Shown here piece by piece: positions 1 to 5,156 of a DNA stretch of 5,156 nucleotides. The stretch's first letter is position 1, and every line of letters starts with the position of its first letter. Source of the DNA: Micrococcales bacterium (GTDB taxonomy: Bacteria; Actinomycetota; Actinomycetes; Actinomycetales; Dermatophilaceae); the NCBI GenBank assembly GCA_003157445.1, contig PMJN01000099.1, positions 5,719 through 10,874 of the forward strand, read 5' to 3'. The position numbers and the translations under genes are program-made. The notes beneath the pieces were generated by a model. That model saw only the letters and a program-made list of their open reading frames with translations, had not been told where the DNA came from and did no database searches.

Positions 1-165
1 CACAACATGCAGCAGGCGGCGCGGGTCTCCGATCGGACAGCGTTCTTCAACCTGTCGGCGACAGGCAAGCCCGGGCGGTTGATCGAGATGGATGACACCC
101 AGAAGATGTTCAGCAACCCGTCCGAACGCACCACAGAGGACTACATCTCCGGCCGCTTCGGCTGA
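1..165 (+). CDS. pstB: Phosphate ABC transporter ATP-binding protein PstB, C-terminal part
   Basis: This is the 3' end (54 codons and a TGA stop) of the ATPase that powers high-affinity phosphate import with PstS, PstC and PstA at the inner face of the membrane. The frame is open from the first base and reads [11 protein letters not shown], the PstB signature that follows the D-loop. The first visible His corresponds to the switch-region histidine that contacts the nucleotide gamma-phosphate. After it come the usual FFNL segment, a GRLIE stretch, a helix with MFSNP, and the family's typical ending [10 protein letters not shown], so the C-terminus is intact. Walker A, signature and Walker B lie outside the window. 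It converges on the small minus-strand gene ending at 228. The 62-base gap between the two stops has no hairpin with a T-run. The assignment rests on a near-invariant motif and is secure. Confidence 0.95.
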   Translation, partial: HNMQQAARVSDRTAFFNLSATGKPGRLIEMDDTQKMFSNPSERTTEDYISGRFG

Positions 166-227
166 CCCACCCTGTTCGGGGGACCCGCCGGCTGGTTAGG
201 CTGGAGCAGACCTGCAACGTACTTGTC
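166..227. other. Convergent spacer between pstB and the small gene, no clear terminator
   Basis: The two flanking genes point at each other, so some transcription end signal would be expected here. The only structure I see is a four-base CGGG/CCCG stem around 192-201 reading across the GGGGGACCCG run, with no T-tract on either strand. Termination may be Rho-dependent or may lie inside the opposing gene. Confidence 0.4.
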
Positions 228-428
228 CTACCTATACGACCCGGCTGCCCCATCGTTCTTGCGTTCAACGCCCAGAAGGTGGTCTACCTCGTCCTGGCGC
301 AGCGGCCGCTCGCTGGATGTCGCAGCCACCACGAGCCGACTGACCAACTCGATCTCGGACTCCAGGTCATCGTCTGTGAGCCCGTCATCAGGGCGGTCAT
401 CTTGGGTTCCGGCACCAGCCATGCTCAC
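228..428 (-). CDS. Small acidic conserved protein of unknown function (66 aa)
   Basis: The reading frame starts with GTG at 428-426 and ends with TAG. An in-frame TAG lies two codons upstream of the GTG, so the start cannot be further out; the ATG two codons in (422-420) is the alternative. The protein is acidic, with a DD/E-rich N-terminus (residues about 9-27) followed by a predicted amphipathic stretch EIELVSRLVVAA and then RPLRQDEVDHLLGV. From memory this pattern (acidic helix, LVVAA, small linker, L-x-Q-x-E-hD-x-LLGV) recurs in short uncharacterised actinobacterial proteins, which supports a real gene. About 70% of its codons end in G or C, as expected for this genome. The ribosome site is weak: AGG lies six bases before the GTG, while a better GGAGG at 457-461 is too far (28 bases). 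No catalytic or membrane segment is visible. Function unknown. Confidence 0.6.
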   Translation of the reverse strand: MSMAGAGTQDDRPDDGLTDDDLESEIELVSRLVVAATSSERPLRQDEVDHLLGVERKNDGAAGSYR

Positions 429-455
429 AATCTACCTGTTCAACGATGCCAGCCC

Positions 456-467
456 TCCAAATTTTAA
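456..467 (-). promoter_or_regulatory. Possible -10 element of the small gene
   Basis: On the minus strand the sequence TTAAAATTTGGAGG stands out as the only AT-rich patch in this G/C-rich spacer. TAAAAT matches five of six bases of the TATAAT consensus. It would place a transcript start about 25-28 bases before the GTG of the small gene. No convincing -35 hexamer lies 16-19 bases further upstream, so an activator or an unusual promoter would be needed. Weak evidence. Confidence 0.25.
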
Positions 468-497
468 CGTCGGGCCGGGAGCGCCTCTCGGCACGTG

Positions 498-512
498 GCC
501 GCTCGGAGCGGC
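498..512. repeat. 15-base perfect palindrome with 1-base centre, upstream of the small gene
   Basis: GCCGCTC-G-GAGCGGC is a perfect inverted repeat. As RNA it folds to six G/C-rich pairs with a three-base loop. A CACGTG palindrome lies immediately to its left at 492-497. On the plus strand the hairpin is followed by TTGATTT, which is a weak terminator-like tail, but no known plus-strand gene ends nearby. On the minus strand it lies 70 bases upstream of the small gene's start, where an operator would be plausible. Its function is not established. Confidence 0.4.
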
Positions 513-578
513 TTGATTTGGGACCCGGGGCTACCGCGGCCCGACGTAGGAAACTGTATCCCGTCACGGCGTCCTGCT

Positions 579-632
579 GCGATGATCGGCCGGTGAACTT
601 CGGTTACAGAGTGGGTAAAGATCGGCCATCGC
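579..632. repeat. Symmetric repeat: GCGAT-GATCGGCC ... GATCGGCC-ATCGC
   Basis: The 8-base word GATCGGCC occurs at 584-591 and again at 620-627 as a direct repeat. It is flanked on the outside by the inverted pair GCGAT (579-583) and ATCGC (628-632). The result can pair as a five-plus-four base stem (GCGAT/ATCGC and GATC/GATC) with a bulge and a loop of about 30 bases, or serve as paired protein-binding sites. It sits in the spacer just after the stop of the 221-residue gene and encloses the candidate PHO box. Confidence 0.5.
588..620 (-). promoter_or_regulatory. Candidate PHO box (PhoP/RegX3-type 11-base direct repeats)
   Basis: Read on the minus strand, three consecutive 11-base units are CTTTACCCACT, CTGTAACCGAA and GTTCACCGGCC. 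The last begins with GTTCACC, the core of the PHO-box unit bound by PhoP of Streptomyces (homologue of mycobacterial RegX3). The first matches this core at five of seven positions and the second at three. Unit length and register fit the known arrangement. The site lies about 160 bases upstream of the small gene and close to pstB, a classic member of this regulon. One exact 7-mer alone would be expected by chance about 0.6 times in both strands of this window, so the case depends on the register and the neighbourhood. Confidence 0.25.
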
Positions 633-639
633 AGAGCGC

Positions 640-1305
640 TCAGAGGAGATCATCCTTGCGCCACAGCCGGGCGCACGCCTCGAGGTCATCGGCGGTCGTC
701 AGCAGCGAGGCAGCGCGTCGGGTCTGGGCCGAGCCCCACAGCGGGTCCTGGATGCCGGAGCCGTTGGCATCAGAGTCGTTGGCACGCTGGACACGTCCGG
801 CCGCGACAACGCGGCAGAACCCCGAAGCCCTCTCCAGCGCAATCGCCAGGTCGGCCCCATAAACGCCCGTCAGGATGGAGTCCGTCAGGTCCATGAGCTC
901 AACGGGCCCGAAGGGCTCGGCAACACCGACCACCACGTGCGGGACGTCGGCGAACCGTATACCGGCCGTATAGTCCGCACTCGCGCCCGCGGGGTCGTTG
1001 TACACCCACTCCCGCAGTGCGTAAAGCCGCCACAGGGCTCCCGGCAGGGTGCGCGCGGGTCTGTCGGCCCACAATTCGGCAATAGTGGACAAGCCGAGGT
1101 CCTCTACGAGCGCAACAAGCCTGGAGGTCAACGCGGGATCGTGGGCCGCCCTGCCGGTCCTGACGATCACGGCGGCAGTCTCGTGGGCGACCTCAGTGAC
1201 TTGAGCGGGGTCAAGGGACTGCAGCCCACCCCGAGAGTCCATCGACACCGGGGTGAAGAAGGCGGGTCGCCGGGGGTTCACCCGGCCCTGATTGCTCTCG
1301 GCCAT
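640..1305 (-). CDS. Conserved actinobacterial protein of unknown function (221 aa)
   Basis: A soluble, mostly helical protein with no signal peptide or membrane segment. It starts ATG at 1305 with no good ribosome-binding site, but its start lies only 37 bases after the helicase stop, so translation may depend on the upstream gene. Recognisable conserved stretches are PAFFTP near residue 14, SRGGLQSLDP (24-33), VAHETAA (39-45), ELWADRPARTLPGALWRLY (77-95) and DLAIALERASGFCRVVAAG (152-170). The C-terminus is DDLEACARLWR. I recall this LPG-LWRLY / LE-RA-x-FCRVV pattern from a widespread actinobacterial family of roughly 200 residues, sometimes mislabelled as RNA polymerase subunit beta; nothing in it supports a polymerase role. 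Position behind the DUF3516 helicase suggests co-transcription. No catalytic motif is visible, so no function is assigned. Confidence 0.8.
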   Translation of the reverse strand: MAESNQGRVNPRRPAFFTPVSMDSRGGLQSLDPAQVTEVAHETAAVIVRTGRAAHDPALTSRLVALVEDLGLSTIAELWADRPARTLPGALWRLYALREWVYNDPAGASADYTAGIRFADVPHVVVGVAEPFGPVELMDLTDSILTGVYGADLAIALERASGFCRVVAAGRVQRANDSDANGSGIQDPLWGSAQTRRAASLLTTADDLEACARLWRKDDLL

Positions 1306-1342
1306 CTCATGATTTTCTCACGATCTGCCATCCCTTGGCATC

Positions 1343-3856
1343 TCAGAGAGACTCAAAGCCGGTGACCGAAAGGACGGCTTCGCCAGCTTCGTCGGAGGCA
1401 TGCAGGTCGACGGCTGCGGTGATAGCCCAGTCGTGGTCGCCCTCGGGATCATCGATAACCTGGCGAACAACCCAACGTCCCGACTCCTTGGCGATCTGCA
1501 GCATCTGCGGGCCGCGGGCGTCCGGTCCGGTGCCGATCCAGTCGTGATCGGCAAAGTAGGCGTGGATGCCGTCCTCCCACCGATCCTGGCCGAAGTCCGG
1601 GTCCAGCTCAGCGAGATCGATCCACCGCCGCAGTGCCGCCAGCTCCACCCGCCGGAACATCGCGTTGCGGACCAGCACCCGGAAGGCGCGCTCATTGGCG
1701 GTGATCGCCTTGGGCTGAACCGCCAGCGAGCCGGCAGTCATCTGTACCTCGCCATCGCTGGGGTCGCTCAGCTGCTCCCACTCATCGAGCAGGCTGGAGT
1801 CGGTCTGGCGCACAACCTCGCCGATCCACTCGATCAGGTCGATGAGCTCCTCGGTCTTGGCGTTATCAGGGACGGTCTGTCGCAGCGCCTTGTAGGCGTC
1901 AGAAAGGTAGCGCAGCACCATCCCCTCCGAACGTGTCAGCCCGTAGAACGCAACGAACTCCCCGAAGGTCATCGCACGCTCAAACATGTCCCGGAGCACG
2001 GACTTAGGTGATAGCTCAGTCTCGGCGATCCATGGATGTCCCTGGCGATATAGCTCGTAGGTGGCTTCGAGCAGGTCGAGAAGGGGCTTGGGCCAGGTGA
2101 CATCCTCGAGCAGCTCCATGCGCTCGTCGTACTCGATGCCCTCGGCCTTCATCTGGGCGACCGCCTCGCCTCGGGCCTTATGCCGCTGCGCGGACAGAAT
2201 CGGCCGCGGATCCTCGAGGGTGGCTTCCAGGATGGAGACCACATCGAGGGCATATGTCGGCGACTCGCGATCCAGAACGTCAAAGGTCGCCAGGGCGAAG
2301 GTCGAGAGCGGCTGGTTGAGAGCAAAGCCGAACTGCAGGTCCTCGGTCACCCGCATGGTCCGACCAGTCTCGTCTGGCGGCTCGAGCCGCTCGACCACTC
2401 CGGCGCTCAGCAGGGTTCGATAGATCTGGATGGCCCGCCGGGACAGCCTGGCCTGGTTGCGCGGCTGCTCATGGTTGTCGCGCAGGAGCTTACGCATCGA
2501 CTCGAACGGATCACCCTCTCGCTCAATGACGTTGAGCAACATGGAGTGGCTGACTCGCATCCGCGAGACCAACGGCTCAGGTTCAGCGTCGACCAGCCGC
2601 TCGAAGGTCGCCTTGTTCCAGGTGACAAACCCCTCCGGCGGTTTCTTGCGCTGGATCTTGCGTAGCTTCTTGGGGTCGTCGCCAGCCTTGGCAACTGCCT
2701 TGGCGTTCTCGACATCGTGGTCCGGGGCCTGCACCACCACCGACCCAGACGTGTCATAGCCGGCCCGGCCGGCTCGACCGGCGATCTGGTGGAACTCCCT
2801 GGCCTTCAACAGACGTTGGCGCGAGCCGTCGTACTTGGACAACCCGGTCATGACCACCGTCCGGATCGGCACGTTGATACCGACGCCGAGGGTGTCAGTG
2901 CCGGCTATCACCTTCAGCAGGCCTGCTTGTGCCAGTTGTTCGACAAGGCGACGGTATTTGGGCAGCATCCCGGCGTGGTGGACTCCGATTCCGTGACGGA
3001 CGAGCCTGGAAAGGGTCTTGCCAAAACCCGAGGAGAACCTGAACCCGCCGATCAGGGCGGCTATCGCGTCTTTCTCCTGGCGCGTACACACGTTGATCGA
3101 CATGAGCGCCTGAGCGCGTTCCAGGGCCGACGCCTGGGTGAAGTGCACAACGTAGATCGGGGCCTGATGGGTGGCCAACAGCTCCTCAAGAGTCTCGTGC
3201 AGTGGGGTCATTGCGTAGGAGTAGCTCAGCGGCACCGGCCGGTCGGCGGAAGTCACCACCGCCGTGGTGCGCCCGGTCCTTCGGGTCAGGTCGGACTGAA
3301 AGCGCGCAACGTCGCCCAAGGTCGCTGACATCAGGATGAACTGGGCCTGTGGCAGCTCCAGAATCGGCACCTGCCACGCCCAGCCGCGCTCAGGCTCGGC
3401 GTAGAAATGGAACTCATCCATGACGACCTGGCCGATGTCGGCGCCCGTGCCCTGACGTAGCGCGATGTTAGCCAGCACCTCGGCGGTGCAGCAGATGATC
3501 GGCGCCTTGCCATTGACCGAGGCGTCGCCGGTCAACATCCCGACGTTGGCGGCACCGAAGATGTCGCACAGGGCAAAAAACTTCTCGGACACAAGCGCCT
3601 TGATCGGAGCCGTGTAGTATGTCCGCTTCCCCTGGGCCAGCGCGGCGAAATGTGCACCTGTGGCCACCAGGGTCTTGCCCGAACCGGTGGGCGTCGACAG
3701 AATCACATTGGACCCTGTCATGATCTCGATGACGGCTTCTTCCTGCGCCGGATACAGGGTGATCCCCTGTTGTCCCACCCAGTTCGAGAACGCGTCAAAG
3801 AGGCTGTCGGCATCGCGGGCTTGAGGAGTGGGTGGCAGGAGCTCAGTGAGGGTCAT
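1343..3856 (-). CDS. Superfamily II DEAD/DEAH-box helicase with C-terminal DUF3516 region
   Basis: An ATP-driven RNA or DNA helicase of Ski2-like layout, 837 residues from ATG. The N-terminal motor carries every core motif: LYPAQEEA (Q-like, near 34-41), Walker A TPTGSGKT (55-62), TAPIKAL (82-88), TGD (109-111), TAEVL (124-128), Walker B DEFH (147-150), SAT (177-179), VHHAGM (292-297), GTDTLGVGINVP (319-330) and QIAGRAGRAG (357-366). From about residue 385 to the end lies the DUF3516 region, beginning with a basic KKLRKIQRKKPP stretch and EGFVTW; its role is unknown. Start: GTG at 3868 gives four more residues but lacks a ribosome site, whereas the ATG at 3856 follows GGGA and fits the family's short N-terminus. 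It lies 38 bases after the acyltransferase stop and precedes the 221-residue gene by 37. The motor is intact; its substrate cannot be told from sequence. Confidence 0.93.
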   Translation of the reverse strand: MTLTELLPPTPQARDADSLFDAFSNWVGQQGITLYPAQEEAVIEIMTGSNVILSTPTGSGKTLVATGAHFAALAQGKRTYYTAPIKALVSEKFFALCDIFGAANVGMLTGDASVNGKAPIICCTAEVLANIALRQGTGADIGQVVMDEFHFYAEPERGWAWQVPILELPQAQFILMSATLGDVARFQSDLTRRTGRTTAVVTSADRPVPLSYSYAMTPLHETLEELLATHQAPIYVVHFTQASALERAQALMSINVCTRQEKDAIAALIGGFRFSSGFGKTLSRLVRHGIGVHHAGMLPKYRRLVEQLAQAGLLKVIAGTDTLGVGINVPIRTVVMTGLSKYDGSRQRLLKAREFHQIAGRAGRAGYDTSGSVVVQAPDHDVENAKAVAKAGDDPKKLRKIQRKKPPEGFVTWNKATFERLVDAEPEPLVSRMRVSHSMLLNVIEREGDPFESMRKLLRDNHEQPRNQARLSRRAIQIYRTLLSAGVVERLEPPDETGRTMRVTEDLQFGFALNQPLSTFALATFDVLDRESPTYALDVVSILEATLEDPRPILSAQRHKARGEAVAQMKAEGIEYDERMELLEDVTWPKPLLDLLEATYELYRQGHPWIAETELSPKSVLRDMFERAMTFGEFVAFYGLTRSEGMVLRYLSDAYKALRQTVPDNAKTEELIDLIEWIGEVVRQTDSSLLDEWEQLSDPSDGEVQMTAGSLAVQPKAITANERAFRVLVRNAMFRRVELAALRRWIDLAELDPDFGQDRWEDGIHAYFADHDWIGTGPDARGPQMLQIAKESGRWVVRQVIDDPEGDHDWAITAAVDLHASDEAGEAVLSVTGFESL

Positions 3857-3894
3857 CAGGGGTCCCACGGTATGCCGTACGCGACCTGTCGCTG

Positions 3895-4473
3895 TCAGCC
3901 TGGTCGCCGCGTGGCACCGTCCTCCTCGCGGAGGCGAGGCTCGGTCCGCAGGTTGGGATGCACTCCATGCTTGTCCGCGTAGAAGGCGCGGACCATGTTC
4001 ATGTCAGCCACGACATCGCCGCTCGGCCTGAACGACGGGCCGAATCCCAAAGTGCGGGTGGGGCCATCGATGAAGCCCATGCTTATGGGCAGGCCGGTCT
4101 GCTGGGCGATCCTGTAAAAGCCAGACTTCCAGTAGGCACGCTTCTTGCGGGTGCCCTCGGCCGCGATGATCAACAAGAACGGCTCGCCCTTTTTGGCTTC
4201 CGCAAGCAGTTCCCTCACGACGGTCCCGGGATTCCGGCGATCCAAAGAAATGCCTCCGTTGACACGCAACAGCGGGCCCAGCGGCGTACGCATGATCTCC
4301 GCCTTGATCAGGACCCGCGGGGGAACCCCGCCGCTCCACATCAAAAGCAGCATGGCGACCCAGTCCCAGTTGGACGTGTGCGGGGCGCCCAGCAGGATGC
4401 CAGAGCTGGGGACCTCACCAACTGTGTGCCAACGGGTCAGCCGCAGCACCACACGAGCAAGTGTCTTGCGCAC
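3895..4473 (-). CDS. PlsC-like 1-acyl-sn-glycerol-3-phosphate acyltransferase family protein
   Basis: A membrane-associated acyltransferase of the PlsC/LPLAT superfamily, which moves an acyl chain to lysophosphatidate or a similar lipid acceptor. From the GTG at 4473 it has 192 residues. The catalytic HX4D motif is APHTSNWD (His 32, Asp 37). Then come GGISLDRR (73-80, substrate-binding block), AEGTRKK (105-111, EGTR block) and LPISMGFID (128-136, fourth block). All four are present, so it is probably active. Start: the frame can extend to ATG at 4560, overlapping the upstream gene by 23 bases. That ATG has GGGGAG only one base away, while GTG 4473 has AAGGAGAG eight bases upstream, and family members begin just before the HX4D region. 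The HTSNWDW variant belongs to a subgroup whose acceptor is poorly known, so I give no plsC symbol. It lies between the DUF1918-DUF1876 gene and the helicase. Confidence 0.88.
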   Translation of the reverse strand: MRKTLARVVLRLTRWHTVGEVPSSGILLGAPHTSNWDWVAMLLLMWSGGVPPRVLIKAEIMRTPLGPLLRVNGGISLDRRNPGTVVRELLAEAKKGEPFLLIIAAEGTRKKRAYWKSGFYRIAQQTGLPISMGFIDGPTRTLGFGPSFRPSGDVVADMNMVRAFYADKHGVHPNLRTEPRLREEDGATRRPG

Positions 4474-4481
4474 GATCGGGA

Positions 4482-4489
4482 CTCTCCTT
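4482..4489 (-). promoter_or_regulatory. Ribosome-binding site that decides the acyltransferase start
   Basis: The minus strand reads AAGGAGAG eight bases before the GTG at 4473. It is a near-perfect anti-16S match lying inside the longer open frame, and it argues that codons between 4560 and 4476 are untranslated leader rather than protein. Confidence 0.7.
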
Positions 4490-4537
4490 CTCACAATTCT
4501 GAGAGCCCCAGCGTAATCCGGTTCGAGGTCGCTGCCT

Positions 4538-5068
4538 TTAGCTGGGCCGAAGGTGGGCATGCTCCCCGGTCAGAGCCTGCACATCCTGGGCTGCGGTATC
4601 GAGAAGCTGGTCGGCCAGGTGTCGCAGGGCCCGGGCGACCGCGACCTCATCCCCAATCTCTGGCACGGACGCGTCACCGGTGTTGCGATGACTCTGTCCT
4701 CTAGCGCTTAGGTGACCTGGCGCCTCAGTCATCAGGACGACGTTGGCGCTCGTATCGTCCCCGGACTCGAAGATCGAAACCCGAACCTGCCATTCACGAA
4801 CATGTGCGAGCGTGGGCTCGACCACCCCGTTTGGTCCGCCGGCGCTGGCCATAGGGGTTTGGGCACCCACGCCTGTTGCGTGCTCCGCCTCGACTCGCAG
4901 TACGGAGCCCGCTCCGGGGTACATGAGCCCCGTGTGGCCGTCGGCCCACCGCACGAGGTACGGCGGCTCGCCGTTCGCACCCCTGACCTCGAGCACCTCT
5001 CCGTCCCTGGTTGGCTCGTCGGTGTGACGTGCCGCGAGGATGATGCGATCTCCCTGGTGTGCCTTCAT
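4538..5068 (-). CDS. DUF1918-DUF1876 two-domain protein (176 aa)
   Basis: A small soluble protein joining two actinobacterial domains. Residues 1-60 are DUF1918: MKAHQGDRIILAA, DGEVLEVRG, PPYLVRWADGHTGLMYPG; Mycobacterium tuberculosis Rv2302 is of this family. Residues 61-90 form a Gly/Ala/Pro-rich linker. Residues 92-168 are DUF1876: EWQVRVSIFE, an ANVVLM strand, GQSHRNTGD, VPEIGDEVAVARALRHLADQ. Its best-known member, Rv1738, is strongly induced in hypoxia (DosR regulon) and resembles ribosome hibernation factors in fold. The two domains are often found as separate small proteins of about 60-90 residues, so this is a fusion or a less common architecture. The start at ATG 5068 is supported by GAGGAGGAG seven bases upstream. 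It is the first gene of the probable minus-strand operon. A stress-linked ribosome or nucleic-acid role is inferred; none is shown here. Confidence 0.87.
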   Translation of the reverse strand: MKAHQGDRIILAARHTDEPTRDGEVLEVRGANGEPPYLVRWADGHTGLMYPGAGSVLRVEAEHATGVGAQTPMASAGGPNGVVEPTLAHVREWQVRVSIFESGDDTSANVVLMTEAPGHLSARGQSHRNTGDASVPEIGDEVAVARALRHLADQLLDTAAQDVQALTGEHAHLRPS

Positions 5069-5075
5069 TGTCTGT

Positions 5076-5084
5076 CTCCTCCTC
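5076..5084 (-). promoter_or_regulatory. Strong ribosome-binding site of the DUF1918-DUF1876 gene
   Basis: GAGGAGGAG on the minus strand ends seven bases before the ATG at 5068, the optimal spacing. It is the strongest Shine-Dalgarno sequence in the window and contrasts with the weak sites of the helicase and 221-residue genes, suggesting that the first protein of the operon is made at a higher level. Confidence 0.75.
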
Positions 5085-5113
5085 TTGTCTGGGTAACGTG
5101 ATTCGGCAGACTT

Positions 5114-5149
5114 TGGTCCGGCCTGCGCCCGGTGGTGGCCCTGGTCCGG
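5114..5149. repeat. Direct repeat TGGTCCGG x2, upstream of the DUF1918-DUF1876 gene
   Basis: TGGTCCGG occurs at 5114-5121 and at 5142-5149, 28 bases apart start to start, in the region where the promoter of the minus-strand operon should lie. It could be a pair of regulator sites or chance in G/C-rich DNA. I see no convincing -35/-10 pair here, and the window ends at 5156, so the promoter may be only partly included. Confidence 0.3.
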
Positions 5150-5156
5150 TTCCCCC

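Noticed and set aside
223..516. 97-codon plus-strand open frame running through the small gene and its spacer
   Set aside because: Ser/Arg/Pro-rich composition, no ribosome site and no recognisable pattern; the minus-strand 66-residue frame has the conserved-looking core.
498..519. Intrinsic terminator on the plus strand (hairpin followed by TTGATTT)
   Set aside because: The stem is good but the tail is interrupted and short, and no plus-strand gene ends within 330 bases. It is listed as a palindrome of unknown role instead.
429..639. tRNA or other structured RNA gene in the 211-base spacer
   Set aside because: No T-loop GTTCGAANNC-like sequence or cloverleaf could be found on either strand; only the repeats already listed.
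937..1365. 142-codon plus-strand open frame opposite the 221-residue gene
   Set aside because: It overlaps a better-supported minus-strand gene with conserved blocks and spans the helicase-to-gene junction without any motif.
1400..3328. Long plus-strand open frames (1400-2011, 2717-3328 and others) opposite the helicase
   Set aside because: The helicase frame has complete, ordered motifs over 2.5 kb. The opposite frames give low-complexity products without family features.
3958..4704. 248-codon open frame on the plus strand opposite the acyltransferase
   Set aside because: It is the antisense shadow of a gene with all four acyltransferase motifs. Its translation is rich in Arg, Gly, Pro and His with no recognisable domain, typical of GC-rich opposite frames.
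5148..5153. GGAACC on the minus strand as an ECF sigma factor -35 element
   Set aside because: No GTT-type -10 element lies 16-18 bases downstream, so there is no promoter pair.
5069..5156. N-terminal extension of the DUF1918-DUF1876 gene, or an upstream gene ending in an ATGA overlap
   Set aside because: The in-frame extension has no start codon before the window edge and DUF1918 begins exactly at the ATG with a strong ribosome site. A second frame does end in TGA overlapping this ATG, but its 28 visible codons are not recognisable as protein.

Overview
The window looks like chromosomal DNA of a high-GC actinobacterium. Codon third positions are rich in G and C, and three of the protein families present (DUF3516 helicase, DUF1918, DUF1876) are essentially actinobacterial. 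I cannot name the genus. There are no tRNA or rRNA genes, no CRISPR array and no insertion sequence. The gene order reads as an ordinary chromosomal region rather than a mobile island.

Layout. Positions 1-165 (+) carry the last 54 codons of pstB, the ATPase of the high-affinity phosphate importer, which enters from the left. Everything else recognised as coding lies on the minus strand. Read in its transcription direction (right to left), this strand holds a DUF1918-DUF1876 two-domain protein (5068-4538), a PlsC-like acyltransferase (4473-3895), a superfamily II helicase with a C-terminal DUF3516 region (3856-1343), a conserved actinobacterial protein of unknown function (1305-640) and a 66-residue small protein (428-228) that converges on pstB. 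The gaps between the first four minus-strand genes are about 64, 38 and 37 bases, with no obvious terminator, so they are probably one transcription unit. The small gene is set apart by 211 bases and may have its own promoter.

How the genes may work together. DUF1876 proteins such as Mycobacterium tuberculosis Rv1738 are induced in hypoxia and resemble ribosome hibernation factors in fold. Here that domain is fused to DUF1918 and heads a probable operon with an RNA-helicase-like protein. A role in RNA or ribosome handling under stress is therefore a reasonable but unproven idea. The acyltransferase would act on membrane lipid precursors, and its link to the helicase is unclear. The 211-base gap upstream of the small gene holds a symmetric repeat. 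Overlapping this is a degenerate array of three 11-base units containing GTTCACC, which resembles the PHO boxes bound by actinobacterial PhoP/RegX3 and is notable beside pstB.

No clear-cut new system is visible. The best leads are the DUF1918-DUF1876 fusion, its probable operon with the helicase, and the repeat-containing spacer near pstB.
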